29,528 bases of DNA from Caulochytrium protostelioides (taxonomy: Eukaryota; Chytridiomycota; Caulochytriomycetes; Caulochytriales; Caulochytriaceae), in NCBI GenBank assembly GCA_003615045.1, contig ML014324.1, positions 1 to 29,528 on the forward strand, in the 5' to 3' direction. Positions 1-8,489 of this stretch are shown piece by piece. The notes under the pieces were generated by a model. The model was not told the origin of the DNA. It worked only from the letters and a program-made list of their open reading frames with translations, and did no database searches. How positions within the stretch are numbered: position 1 is the stretch's first letter; the number at the start of each line of letters is the position of its first letter. Position numbers and translations under genes: made by a program.

Positions 1-1280
1 ATGGTGGTGGGGGTCATGGGAGCAGTCATGGCGATATACAGCCACAGACAGGCTGGTGGTCACAGACGCAGCAGGTCTTTCGCGCACGATATACCAGGCA
101 CAGGGCCCATCCGAGGTCCTCGTTGCAGACGAGTCGTCGCAGTCCTCGTGCGAGTCGGCCGCCCATGTACTGTTGGATGCACCCCGCGATGCAGGGTGCT
201 GCTTACCTGCTCGCGTCGCCCAGGATGCCGCGTGCGAGCCACTTCACCACGGCTAAGCTTAGCCCACTCCTGGCGATGCAGAGGCCTCCCCTATCTCGCT
301 GCATCAGCTGCGCGCCACCATGTCGCGGAGGGGGCCTCCTCTGCCGTGCCCAGTGCGGCGTCAACACCCGCAGGGATCCGAAACTCCGCCAATGCAAGGG
401 CTTATTACTGCTAGCCTGGGCACTTGAACATCACGGAACAGATACAACCAAAACCAAGACTCAGACCCATAAATGGTGTTAAGTGAGAATCGAGCATTCG
501 TCCACCTGTACATCTCTATATAATCCTCAAAGCATTGAGCAAGGCCTTGGAACGTGGGGATCGACGGGCACGACGCGTCCGAGGGCGCACGATAAGGAGT
601 GGCATGCGCCACGGCCCCTCGCTTGGCACCTTGCGGCACGCGACCTGCGATGGCGCCCGATCGTCGCTGCGTTCAGGAGAGGCGCATCCGCCGCATGCTC
701 AGAACGCCCAGCACGCTCAGCACGACCAACGCCACCTGCCTGCGGCCGCTCCCCACCCTCACGCCCACACGGGGTCGTGGCCGCCCGCTCGGCGTTGAAC
801 GGGGGTCCGCGTCGCGTGATCTCATGACCACACCCGGGCTGGAGGATCCGATTCCGGCCCATGCATCGCTATCGCTGCAGCCGTGCGGGTGGGCGTCGCT
901 GTGCCCGGCCGAGCGGATACCACAACCGGACGCCATATGGATCCAATGGAACGCATCCAGCGCGGTCCGATGGGGCGACGATGGGCAGGAGCGCCGATGC
1001 CCTCGCGTCGCGCGTCCGCGGCGACATGGATGCTTTCGTCCCCTGCGGGAGCTGTGCACGATCCCCCTCGAACGAGGGGATGGCGGGTGGGCAGCCCAAT
1101 CATACGCGAGCAAGATCGGCACGATCGCTCCTTTTCTGCGAGGCCAACATCTCACCGCATGGAAGCGACGCCCCTCATCGGCATGGGGCTTGTTGATCGC
1201 AGCAAGATCGCCGCCGCGCCTCTCTCCTTCATCGGTGTCCGGCCTCGCCGCGCCGCGTGCCGTCTTCTGATTCCTGGTTC
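1..1280. other. Left-edge stretch without a recognisable gene
   Basis: Short open frames occur on both strands. None shows the strong GC bias at third positions seen in the neighbouring genes, and none gives a protein with a domain I recognise. There is a short hairpin at about 1067-1083 (CCCCTCG and CGAGGGG arms around two bases), with no following T-run. This is most likely intergenic DNA and the upstream region of DHTKD1. A small or fast-evolving gene cannot be excluded. Confidence 0.5.
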
Positions 1281-1356
1281 CTGATACGTGATTGCTGATT
1301 GCTGATTGCTGATTACAAATGACTGATTACTGATTACTGATTACTGATACGTGATC
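1281..1356 (+). repeat. 7-bp tandem repeat upstream of DHTKD1
   Basis: Units of TGATTGC (three copies) and TGATTAC (four copies, with one 7-base irregular spacer) run from 1289 to 1344. The tract is bracketed by two identical 12-mers, CTGATACGTGAT, at 1281-1292 and 1344-1355. It ends about 80 bp before the chosen DHTKD1 start codon, so it lies in the promoter or 5' UTR. It could be a simple microsatellite or a cluster of binding sites for one factor; the sequence alone does not decide. Confidence 0.85.
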
Positions 1357-1434
1357 TTAGTTCACTGGGTGCCCCACGACGCTGTGCCTGCCTGTGCCCT
1401 GGTTCGCGGGCGACTGCTCAGATCGCTCGCCAGC

Positions 1435-4368
1435 ATGCTCAGCCCGATCCGTCACGCCGCCTGGCATCTGGCCTCATGGCGTCGCGCCGCCCTGGCCACG
1501 GCCGCCTGCCGCCCCGATCAATCCCTCGCGACGGCGACCCTGCGGCGGCAATCCGCCGTCCCGGGCCTCTCTGCACTCGGTCGCCGCGGGTACCACTACG
1601 ACAAAGACGTGTACGGCTACCGCGTGCCGAAGGTCTTCCAGATGGACGACTATACCCCGGCCGAGCTGGCGAACCGGACGGCGAACGCGGCGCTGCTGCG
1701 CCTCGTGACGAACTACCGCGAGTTCGGGCACAAGCACGCTAACCTAGACCCGCTGAACGTCGCGCCGGAGACGCCGGTGCTCGCGCTCGAGGCGGAGCGC
1801 ATTTTGGGGTCGCCGCTCGCGGGGCGGCGGTACGATGTTGCAGGCATCATCCACATGCCGCCGGGCGATCACACGATCGAGGCGATCCTGACGCATCTGC
1901 AGGAAGCGTACTGTGACAAGATCGCGTTTGAGTTTCAGCATATCCCGGACGCCAGCGAGCGCCGCTGGTTTGCCCAGATGGTCGAGTCGAGCGGTCCGCC
2001 TACCGCGGTTGATGCCGAGGCCAAGAAGCGAATCTTCGCTTTGCTTGCGCGCTCGGAAGTCTTTGACCACTTCATGGCCAAGCGGTTCCCCAGCGTGAAG
2101 CGCTATGGCCTCGAGGGTGCCGAGAGCATGATTGTGCTGCTGGATGCGCTGTTCCATGCCGCTGGGTCGCACGCGGTCCACGACGTCATTGTCGGCATGC
2201 CCCACCGCGGTCGTCTGAATCTGCTCACCGATCTGCTGCAGTTCGATCCCGTCCGCCTGTTCCATAAGCTCAAGGGCAACGCCGAGTTCCCGGACGACGT
2301 GCCCGGCGTCGGCGATGTGCTCTCGCACGTGGCGCAGTCGGTCGACCTGGACTACGGAACAGCGCACCCGGTCCACGTGTCGCTGCTGCACAATCCGTCG
2401 CACCTCGAGGCCGTGAACCCCGTCGCGATGGGGAAAGCGCGTGCGCGGCAGATGGCGCTGTACGAAGCGGGCACCGAAGCCGCCGAGTGCACGATCGGCG
2501 ATCGCGTTATGTGCGTCCAGCTGCATGGCGACTCCGCCTTCACGGGCCAGGGCGTCGTGACCGAGACGCTCGGGCTCAGCAATCTGCCGCATTTCACGAG
2601 CGGCGGGTCGATCCATCTGATCGTCAACAACCAGATCGGGTACACGACGCCGGCCATGAACTCGCGGTCCTCGGCGTACACGTCGGATGTGGCCAAGATG
2701 ATCAACAGCCCCGTGATCCATGTGAATGCCGATTTCCCGGAAGCCGTCGCGCGCGCCGCGTCGCTGGCGATGGCCTACCGCCACAAGTTCCGCAAGGACA
2801 TTGTCATCGACATGATCGCTTACCGTCGCATGGGCCACAACGAGCTGGACGAGCCAGCGTTCACGCAGCCGCTCATGTACCGCAACATCCGTAGCCGCAA
2901 GAGCGTACCACGCACCTACGAGGCGCATCTGAAGCACGACGGAATCATGACGGCCGATGAGATTGACGCGTTTCGCGCCGCGCACTTCCAGCACTTGGAC
3001 GAGGCCAACACGCAATCGGCGCAGTATACACCGAAAGCCGACACGCTGCAGAGTACGTGGGCCGAGATGACGATCGCCCGCACTGCCGATACGACCGTCG
3101 ACACGGGCGTGCCCGTGGACCAGCTCCGCCAAATCGGCGAGGGCTCGGTGGCTGTCCCGCCCGGGTTCGAGCTGCACTCTCGCTTGAAGAAATTCCACGT
3201 GGACAACCGCCTCAAGAGCCTCGCGCAGGGCACCAGGATCGATTGGGCGACGGCCGAGGCGCTCGCGTTCGGGTCGCTCTTGCTCGACGGATACCACGTG
3301 CGCATCTCGGGCCAGGACGTCGGCCGCGGCACCTTCAGCCAGCGCCACGTGATGCTCGTGGACCAAGAGACCGAGCGAACCCTCATCCCACTCAACCATC
3401 TGACGCGCGATCACCCGCCGGCGATGCCGAGTGTGCCGCACGGCCTGCAGCAGCGCGGCAAGATGGAGATCGCCAATTCATCGTTGTCGGAGTTCGCGGT
3501 GCTTGGCTTCGAGTACGGCGTCTCGTGGGAGACCCCGCAGCGGCTCTGCATCTGGGAAGCCCAGTTCGGGGACTTCTTCAACGGCGCGCAGATCATCATC
3601 GACACGTTTATCGCGTCCGGCGAGGCCAAGTGGTTGCGCCAGTCCGGGCTCGTGATGCTGCTGCCGCATGGCCTCGATGGCGCCGGGCCCGAGCACTCCA
3701 CGTGCCGGATCGAGCGCTTCCTCCAGCTCGCCGACACGCCCTTCGCGCTGGAGGGGCTCCGGGCCCGCGAGAACCCGAACTTACAGGTCGTTTATCCGAC
3801 GACGCCGGCCCAGATCTTCCATCTCCTCCGCCGCCAGATGGTCCGGCCGTACCGCAAGCCGCTGGTCGTCGCCGGGCCCAAGATGCTGCTGCGCCACCCG
3901 CTCGCGAGCAGCACCCTCGCCGAGATGGCGCCGGGCACGCGGTTCCAGCCGCTGCTCGACGAAGCGGACGGCCCGGCGGCCGACCCGGCGCGCGTGAAGC
4001 GGCTCGTGCTGCTCTCCGGCAAGCTCTACTACGACCTGTTCAAAGAGCGCGCCCAGCTGCCGGAAGCCGCGCAGGGGCAGGTGCGTCTGGTCCGCGTTGA
4101 GGAGCTGGCCCCGTTCCCCTTGCCCGAGATCGAGCGCCTCCTGGAGCAGCATGCCGAGACACAGGACATCGTGTGGCTGCAGGAAGAAGCGCAGAACCAA
4201 GGCGCATGGACGTACGTCGAGCCGCGCCTGCGACTCGTGCTGCAGCCGGGCCAGACACTGCGGTATGCGGGCCGTGCGCCGTCCAGCGTGCCGGCCACAG
4301 GCATCACGAACCGGTACAAAACCGAGCAGAAACAGGTCCTCGCCTCGGCGTTTGAAGGACTCGCTTGA
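1435..4368 (+). CDS. DHTKD1: 2-oxoadipate dehydrogenase E1 component (DHTKD1-type)
   Basis: Predicted thiamine-diphosphate E1 of the 2-oxo acid dehydrogenase family. It decarboxylates 2-oxoadipate in lysine/tryptophan breakdown and passes the acyl group to the lipoyl E2 in the mitochondrial matrix. I read 977 residues in one exon (human DHTKD1 has 919). The first in-frame ATG is at 1435 and gives an Arg/Ala/Ser-rich, almost acid-free N terminus typical of a mitochondrial presequence. The mature part begins near VYGYRVPK, matching the GVYGYRPRK start of DHTKD1 rather than the longer OGDH N terminus. Visible landmarks are the cofactor motif GDSAFTGQG (about 365-373) with its partner asparagines (398-399), SGQDVGRGTFSQRH (about 625-638) and EAQFGDFFNGAQI (about 708-720). 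The frame is intact to the TGA at 4366. OGDH is the main alternative, but the conserved blocks fit DHTKD1 better. Confidence 0.92.
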   Translation: MLSPIRHAAWHLASWRRAALATAACRPDQSLATATLRRQSAVPGLSALGRRGYHYDKDVYGYRVPKVFQMDDYTPAELANRTANAALLRLVTNYREFGHKHANLDPLNVAPETPVLALEAERILGSPLAGRRYDVAGIIHMPPGDHTIEAILTHLQEAYCDKIAFEFQHIPDASERRWFAQMVESSGPPTAVDAEAKKRIFALLARSEVFDHFMAKRFPSVKRYGLEGAESMIVLLDALFHAAGSHAVHDVIVGMPHRGRLNLLTDLLQFDPVRLFHKLKGNAEFPDDVPGVGDVLSHVAQSVDLDYGTAHPVHVSLLHNPSHLEAVNPVAMGKARARQMALYEAGTEAAECTIGDRVMCVQLHGDSAFTGQGVVTETLGLSNLPHFTSGGSIHLIVNNQIGYTTPAMNSRSSAYTSDVAKMINSPVIHVNADFPEAVARAASLAMAYRHKFRKDIVIDMIAYRRMGHNELDEPAFTQPLMYRNIRSRKSVPRTYEAHLKHDGIMTADEIDAFRAAHFQHLDEANTQSAQYTPKADTLQSTWAEMTIARTADTTVDTGVPVDQLRQIGEGSVAVPPGFELHSRLKKFHVDNRLKSLAQGTRIDWATAEALAFGSLLLDGYHVRISGQDVGRGTFSQRHVMLVDQETERTLIPLNHLTRDHPPAMPSVPHGLQQRGKMEIANSSLSEFAVLGFEYGVSWETPQRLCIWEAQFGDFFNGAQIIIDTFIASGEAKWLRQSGLVMLLPHGLDGAGPEHSTCRIERFLQLADTPFALEGLRARENPNLQVVYPTTPAQIFHLLRRQMVRPYRKPLVVAGPKMLLRHPLASSTLAEMAPGTRFQPLLDEADGPAADPARVKRLVLLSGKLYYDLFKERAQLPEAAQGQVRLVRVEELAPFPLPEIERLLEQHAETQDIVWLQEEAQNQGAWTYVEPRLRLVLQPGQTLRYAGRAPSSVPATGITNRYKTEQKQVLASAFEGLA

Positions 4369-4508
4369 ACGGCCTGCATCGCGTCACTTGGAAAAAAAAA
4401 AGGAAAAGCGCGCTGAGCTCCCCTTATACAAAAAAAAATGTCATCATACAGAGAGAGGAGTCCGAAGCGATCGAGCAGGCATCGCGCTGGCGGTCGAAAG
4501 GGCTTCGA
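4369..4508. other. Convergent 3' intergenic region with A-runs
   Basis: A 140-bp spacer separates the stop of DHTKD1 from the end of the opposing reading frame. It has two A-runs of about ten bases (near 4392-4401 and 4430-4438) but no AATAAA. It probably holds the DHTKD1 polyadenylation region. Confidence 0.4.
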
Positions 4509-7001
4509 TTAGGGCCTTTCGAGGCCGTGCTCGGGGCGGTCCACGACCGGCATAGCCTCTGCGGCATGGTCCAGCGGCAGGGTAGCGTCCTCTCGCGTCG
4601 TTACTAAAAGACGCATCGCGCCACTCGCCCGAGGACCTGCGGCGGCTGGCGCGCCCCGCGCCGCTGAACGCCGGTCCGCCCGCCGAGCCGCGGCCCGCGG
4701 CGTGCCTGCAATCACGCCATGCTGCAGATTCGGCCGCGGCGACGCGTCTGCCCCGCCTCCGATGGCGGCCTCGCACGGCGCCTCGGACGCCACGGCGATG
4801 GCGCCCGCGGCGGTCGCCAGCGCAACGACACGCGTTGGCGTCGCGAGCCGCGTTTTGCCTGTGAGCAGGACGGCGTGCCGGTGATGAAGAGAGGCGTCGC
4901 GTCGCGTCGGCGTCATGACGGGCGATAGGCGGTCGCGCCGTGCCGCGACGGACGTGGCACCCATCCGCCCGCCAGCGGTGCCGCCCGCGAGCCGCCGGGA
5001 CGTCGTGCGCAGCGGCGGCGACTCGAGCAGCGATCGTGCCGTGTCGCTCGACGACAGATCGCCGCACGTCGTGAAGGGCGACCCCGTGCTCGTCGTCACG
5101 ATCGAGGACGCGGCCACGGACCACGCCGACGACCCCGGCCGGGACCCCCGCGGCGTCTGCAGTTCCCGCGCCGTTGGCGGCGCAGCGCCGTCCACCATCC
5201 CCGGCGTCGCCACCGCCGCCGCCGCCGCCGCCGCCGCCGTGGATGCCGTGCCACGGGCGACGGGCGTCCCAATCGTGCTGCTCTCGCTTCGGTTCACGGA
5301 CGTGGAGCCGCTGGCCGGCAGAGCCGGAAGCGGCTTGGCTCCGCTGAGGTCCTGATCCACCAGGGCCACCGGCGCCGTGGCGGCCGCGCTACGGCGCCGC
5401 GAGCCCGCCTCGCTCGATGAGCACAGGCACGCGCGCCCCATGGCGTCCGAGGCCGTGCTCCGCGTGGCGGACGCGGGCGTGGCGGCGGCCGTCACGGTCG
5501 CGTGTCCGGACGCCGCCGTCTTCCCCGCGGCCGCGCGCCCGCCCCGTCCGCCCTGCGGCAAGTTCGTCAGCCAGTGATCGACGAAGTGCTTGAGCGTGCC
5601 GAAGGAAGCGGCGCGACGCCGCGGCGTCGGCATCCACGCGGCAGAGACGTTCATGAGATGCACGAGGAGACCGGAGCCGCCCGCCGGGCTCCGAAAGGGT
5701 TGCTGCGGGTCCGGCGGCCGCGCCGGGTCCGGCGACCACGGCGCCGTCGCGTGCCGGTGCCGGTGCCGGTGCCGCCCGTGCCGCCGCCGGCGCCCACACC
5801 GCGCCGGAGGGCGCCCGCCCGCTGCGGCGGCGTCCCCCATGTCGGCGTCGAGGTCGTCTTCCGACAGCCATGCGGGGGTCGCCCACGTCAGACTCGGCGC
5901 TCGGAACGTCGGCGGCGCCGCTTTCTTGTAGCATCGGACCACGCGGCGGTGGCCCGGGCGCCGCATTGCAACGGCCGCCTGGGCGGCCATCATGGACCGC
6001 GGCGGCGCGTGGTGCAACGGGAGAGGCTGTGGCAGCGACGGGCGACGGACGGCGGCGTCCACGGCGCCGCCGCCGCCGGCGGCGGCGACGGGCCACGCGG
6101 GGCGGCCGTCGGTCTCGCCGACGACGCCGAGGACGCCGTCGGCGCGTGGCGCGCGCACGGGACGCCCGAGCACGCCGCCCTCGGACCGCCGGCGCGTCGA
6201 CGCGCGCCCCGGCGCGCCCGCCCACCGCAGCATCAGGAGGTCAGCGTCGCCGACGCCCCACTGCGCCGGCGTCAGCGCGTCACGGCCGACGCGCGCGCGT
6301 GGCGGCGGCGGCGGCGGCGGCAGCGGCCGCTCGTGGGCGCCGTCGGCAGCCGGCATGGGGGCGCCATCGGTCGTGGCCTCGGACGGCGGGTCCACGGACG
6401 ACGGCGCCGCGGCCCGGCGGTCCGGCGGGATCGCGGTCGCCGCGTCGGCGGCCGGTGGCTTGGCGGTCTCTGAGGGCCGCCGCGCGCGATGCAGTCGGAG
6501 CTGCAACGTCCATGGGGCGGGGGTGGTCGCCGCCAGCGCGGCCGGCGGCGCGGGTGTCGCTGCCGGCGGCGCGAGGGGAGCGGGTCCGGGGGCTCCCGGC
6601 GTGGGCAGCATCGCGGTCGAGACGCTGATGGACGGATCGAAGCTGAACGCGCGGGCTTCGGGCGATGGCAGCGAGTGCGGCAGCGAGTCACGCGGGAGCC
6701 GGTGGCGGTGGCCGGCGACGGAGGCCTCCGTCGTGGTCCCGCGGCGGGCCGGGATGGCGATGTGGGCGGACGGCGTGGCGCCGCCGAGCGAGGCACGGGG
6801 CTCGTCGGTCGTCGGTCCGCGGCGGCTCGGCGCAGGGCCGTCCGGCACGGGCACGGCATCGGAGGCGCTCACGCCCATGAGGACGTCAGCGCTGGCGCCC
6901 TCCCATTGCGCGGGGCTCGCGCCGTCCGAGGGACGGACCGACATGAGGGCGGCGAGGGCGATGGTGGCGCGAAGGACGAACCCGCAGGCCGCTGGTCTCA
7001 C
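4509..7001 (-). CDS. Hypothetical low-complexity protein with signal-peptide-like N terminus
   Basis: An 830-residue frame that I do not recognise. The first 28 residues look like a secretory signal peptide: a short basic start, a hydrophobic stretch LRATIALAALM, then a small-residue region. The rest is rich in Ala, Pro, Arg and Ser. It has a poly-Pro run (about 228-236), an Arg/His run (about 407-425), a short conserved-looking block FGTLKHFVDHWLTNLPQ (about 468-484) and a poly-Ala run (about 590). The motif PAQW followed by an A/DADVLM-like stretch occurs twice (30-43 and 245-256). Third positions are GC-rich, but a plus-strand frame (5992-7692) shares the same third-position register, so composition does not settle the strand. 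The signal peptide, greater length and acidic WLSEDDLDADMGD segment favour minus. It may be spurious or contain unseen introns. Confidence 0.4.
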   Translation of the reverse strand: MRPAACGFVLRATIALAALMSVRPSDGASPAQWEGASADVLMGVSASDAVPVPDGPAPSRRGPTTDEPRASLGGATPSAHIAIPARRGTTTEASVAGHRHRLPRDSLPHSLPSPEARAFSFDPSISVSTAMLPTPGAPGPAPLAPPAATPAPPAALAATTPAPWTLQLRLHRARRPSETAKPPAADAATAIPPDRRAAAPSSVDPPSEATTDGAPMPAADGAHERPLPPPPPPPRARVGRDALTPAQWGVGDADLLMLRWAGAPGRASTRRRSEGGVLGRPVRAPRADGVLGVVGETDGRPAWPVAAAGGGGAVDAAVRRPSLPQPLPLHHAPPRSMMAAQAAVAMRRPGHRRVVRCYKKAAPPTFRAPSLTWATPAWLSEDDLDADMGDAAAAGGRPPARCGRRRRHGRHRHRHRHATAPWSPDPARPPDPQQPFRSPAGGSGLLVHLMNVSAAWMPTPRRRAASFGTLKHFVDHWLTNLPQGGRGGRAAAGKTAASGHATVTAAATPASATRSTASDAMGRACLCSSSEAGSRRRSAAATAPVALVDQDLSGAKPLPALPASGSTSVNRSESSTIGTPVARGTASTAAAAAAAAVATPGMVDGAAPPTARELQTPRGSRPGSSAWSVAASSIVTTSTGSPFTTCGDLSSSDTARSLLESPPLRTTSRRLAGGTAGGRMGATSVAARRDRLSPVMTPTRRDASLHHRHAVLLTGKTRLATPTRVVALATAAGAIAVASEAPCEAAIGGGADASPRPNLQHGVIAGTPRAAARRADRRSAARGAPAAAGPRASGAMRLLVTTREDATLPLDHAAEAMPVVDRPEHGLERP

Positions 7002-8489
7002 GCAGCGATGCTATGAAACAATCGACGCGCTCGTGCACGGGCAAGGAAGGTCCGTGGCCCGGACGACGGTGAGCGCGCCGCGGTGGAAGGCCCCCGGGAG
7101 GGTGATGGGGGAAAGCCAAGCGGGGAGTCGGCAAGCGAAGCAGCGGGATGATCGAGACGGCCGCCGAAAGCGAGAAGCGGTTCGCGTGGTCGTCCCGCAT
7201 GGCTCTTCTAGACGTCGTGGCCCCGTAGCCCCCTTGCTGAATCTGAAGGCCGGAGCATCGGAGGGACGACAACGAGAAAGCATCAGCAACGGCCCTCGGG
7301 CCGTCGGCCAGTCCGTTGGTCGCCATCCTCCTCTTGTCTTGTCACTTCGTCAACACGACGCCGTCAGATCGACGTGGGCGGCACCGACGATGTCGACGCC
7401 GCCGATACGGCGGCACGAGACTAGCGCGACGCCCGCGGTTTCATCGCCCATGCCCCGACTGTCGTCGTGGCCGGTGCTCGTGGCCGGTGCTCGTGCCGGT
7501 CACGGCGACGCCGCGGCTCCCGCCTCAGGGGGCTGTTGGCCAACGGTGAACGCCGACCGCATGGCATCGGCCGTCGCGCCGCCGTGGATCGACCGGTCAG
7601 GGAGGTCACGAGGCGCAGCGCACGAGAGCAGGGTCACGCGCGTCCTTGACGCCATGCCACCACCACTGCGGCCGTCGCAGCGGCCGCGATAGACCACCCT
7701 TCGCCACCCATGAACGGACGGACCGCCCTCTGATGCCGAGCCGCTGGCGGACCGGTTGAGCGGTCCTGCGGAGCAGAAGACCGGGCCTCCAGCCACGGCC
7801 GTCGAGAGCGCGTGCCATGGAAGTAAGGAGGATGCTGACCGCCGCCGCCGCATGACATCGGCGTGCTGGGTCGTCTGGCGGCGACGGTCGGTATGGATGG
7901 GCCAAGTAGGCCAAGTAGGCCAAGTAGGCCAAGTAGGCCAAGTAGGCCAAGTAGGCCATCATGCGAGGTCTCGAGTCTGTCAGGGAACCCGTTGACAGCC
8001 GCGCCACGTGCCCAGCGACGCGCAACCAGCAAGAGGGGCGCCCAGGCCAGGCCTTCGCCCAAGCCCTACGCCGCGGCCGGCCCGAGCTCGAGCGCCACAC
8101 AGTCGGGAGGATCCACGCGACCTCGCCTTCCCCAGCGCTGGACCGCTCCGCCGCCCATTGCCGGGCGTGACAGCCCGGACGGGAATGGCATCAGCACGGA
8201 AAAGCGGACGAGCGCCGATGGCAACCCACGGGAACGTCCAACCTGACACTCTGTCATCGCAGATGTGTCGTAGGCATGGATGACGCTGATGCCATGTCTT
8301 GGGGAAAGGTGGACCCAGCCGCAACGATGAGCGATGTTGGCGTGCTCGTGACGATGCGGCACCAGGCTGGCGGGTCAGGCCATGCCGCGATGTCACCAGT
8401 AGGCCTCTCGTGCTCATCGGAGTCTGTCATCCGTCGAAAACCAAAGACGACTCAGGGCGATGAACCCATCCACGAGCGTATACCGCATG
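7002..8489. other. Intergenic region between the hypothetical gene and APE2
   Basis: About 1.5 kb with only short frames of no recognisable content. It should hold the promoter of the minus-strand hypothetical gene and the 3' end of APE2. Two imperfect copies of GGCCGGTGCTCGT lie near 7476-7500, and a 9-bp minisatellite lies at 7900-7953. I see no RNA gene or mobile element. Confidence 0.5.
7900..7953 (+). repeat. Minisatellite GGCCAAGTA x6
   Basis: Six perfect, uninterrupted copies of the 9-bp unit GGCCAAGTA, followed by a truncated GGCCA. Because the unit is a multiple of three, it reads as a Leu-Ala-Tyr repeat on the minus strand. The flanks show no coding signal, so I treat it as a non-coding minisatellite. 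Confidence 0.95.

Noticed and set aside
1060-1090. Hairpin around CCCCTCG/CGAGGGG as a tRNA T-arm or terminator
   Set aside because: The loop is two bases rather than seven, no other tRNA arms are present, and no T-run follows.
1744-3441. Minus-strand 565-codon frame inside DHTKD1
   Set aside because: It is antisense to a clearly conserved coding region and has no recognisable protein content.
1435-4368. Calling the E1 gene 2-oxoglutarate dehydrogenase (OGDH)
   Set aside because: The protein lacks the longer OGDH N-terminal region, and its N-terminal VYGYRVPK and many internal blocks follow DHTKD1 more closely.
4551-4620. tRNA-like segment with a good A-box match (TGGTCCAGCGG)
   Set aside because: No B box, no seven-base T loop and no pairing acceptor stem. 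The segment also reads as part of the hypothetical minus-strand frame.
5992-7692. Plus-strand 566-codon frame overlapping the hypothetical gene
   Set aside because: It shares its third-position register with the minus-strand frame and gives Arg/Gly/Ala-rich sequence without any conserved block. It is probably a shadow, although strand is not proved.
7606-8100. Minus-strand frame with a Leu-Ala-Tyr repeat
   Set aside because: The repeat comes from the 9-bp minisatellite, and the flanking residues show no conservation or codon bias.
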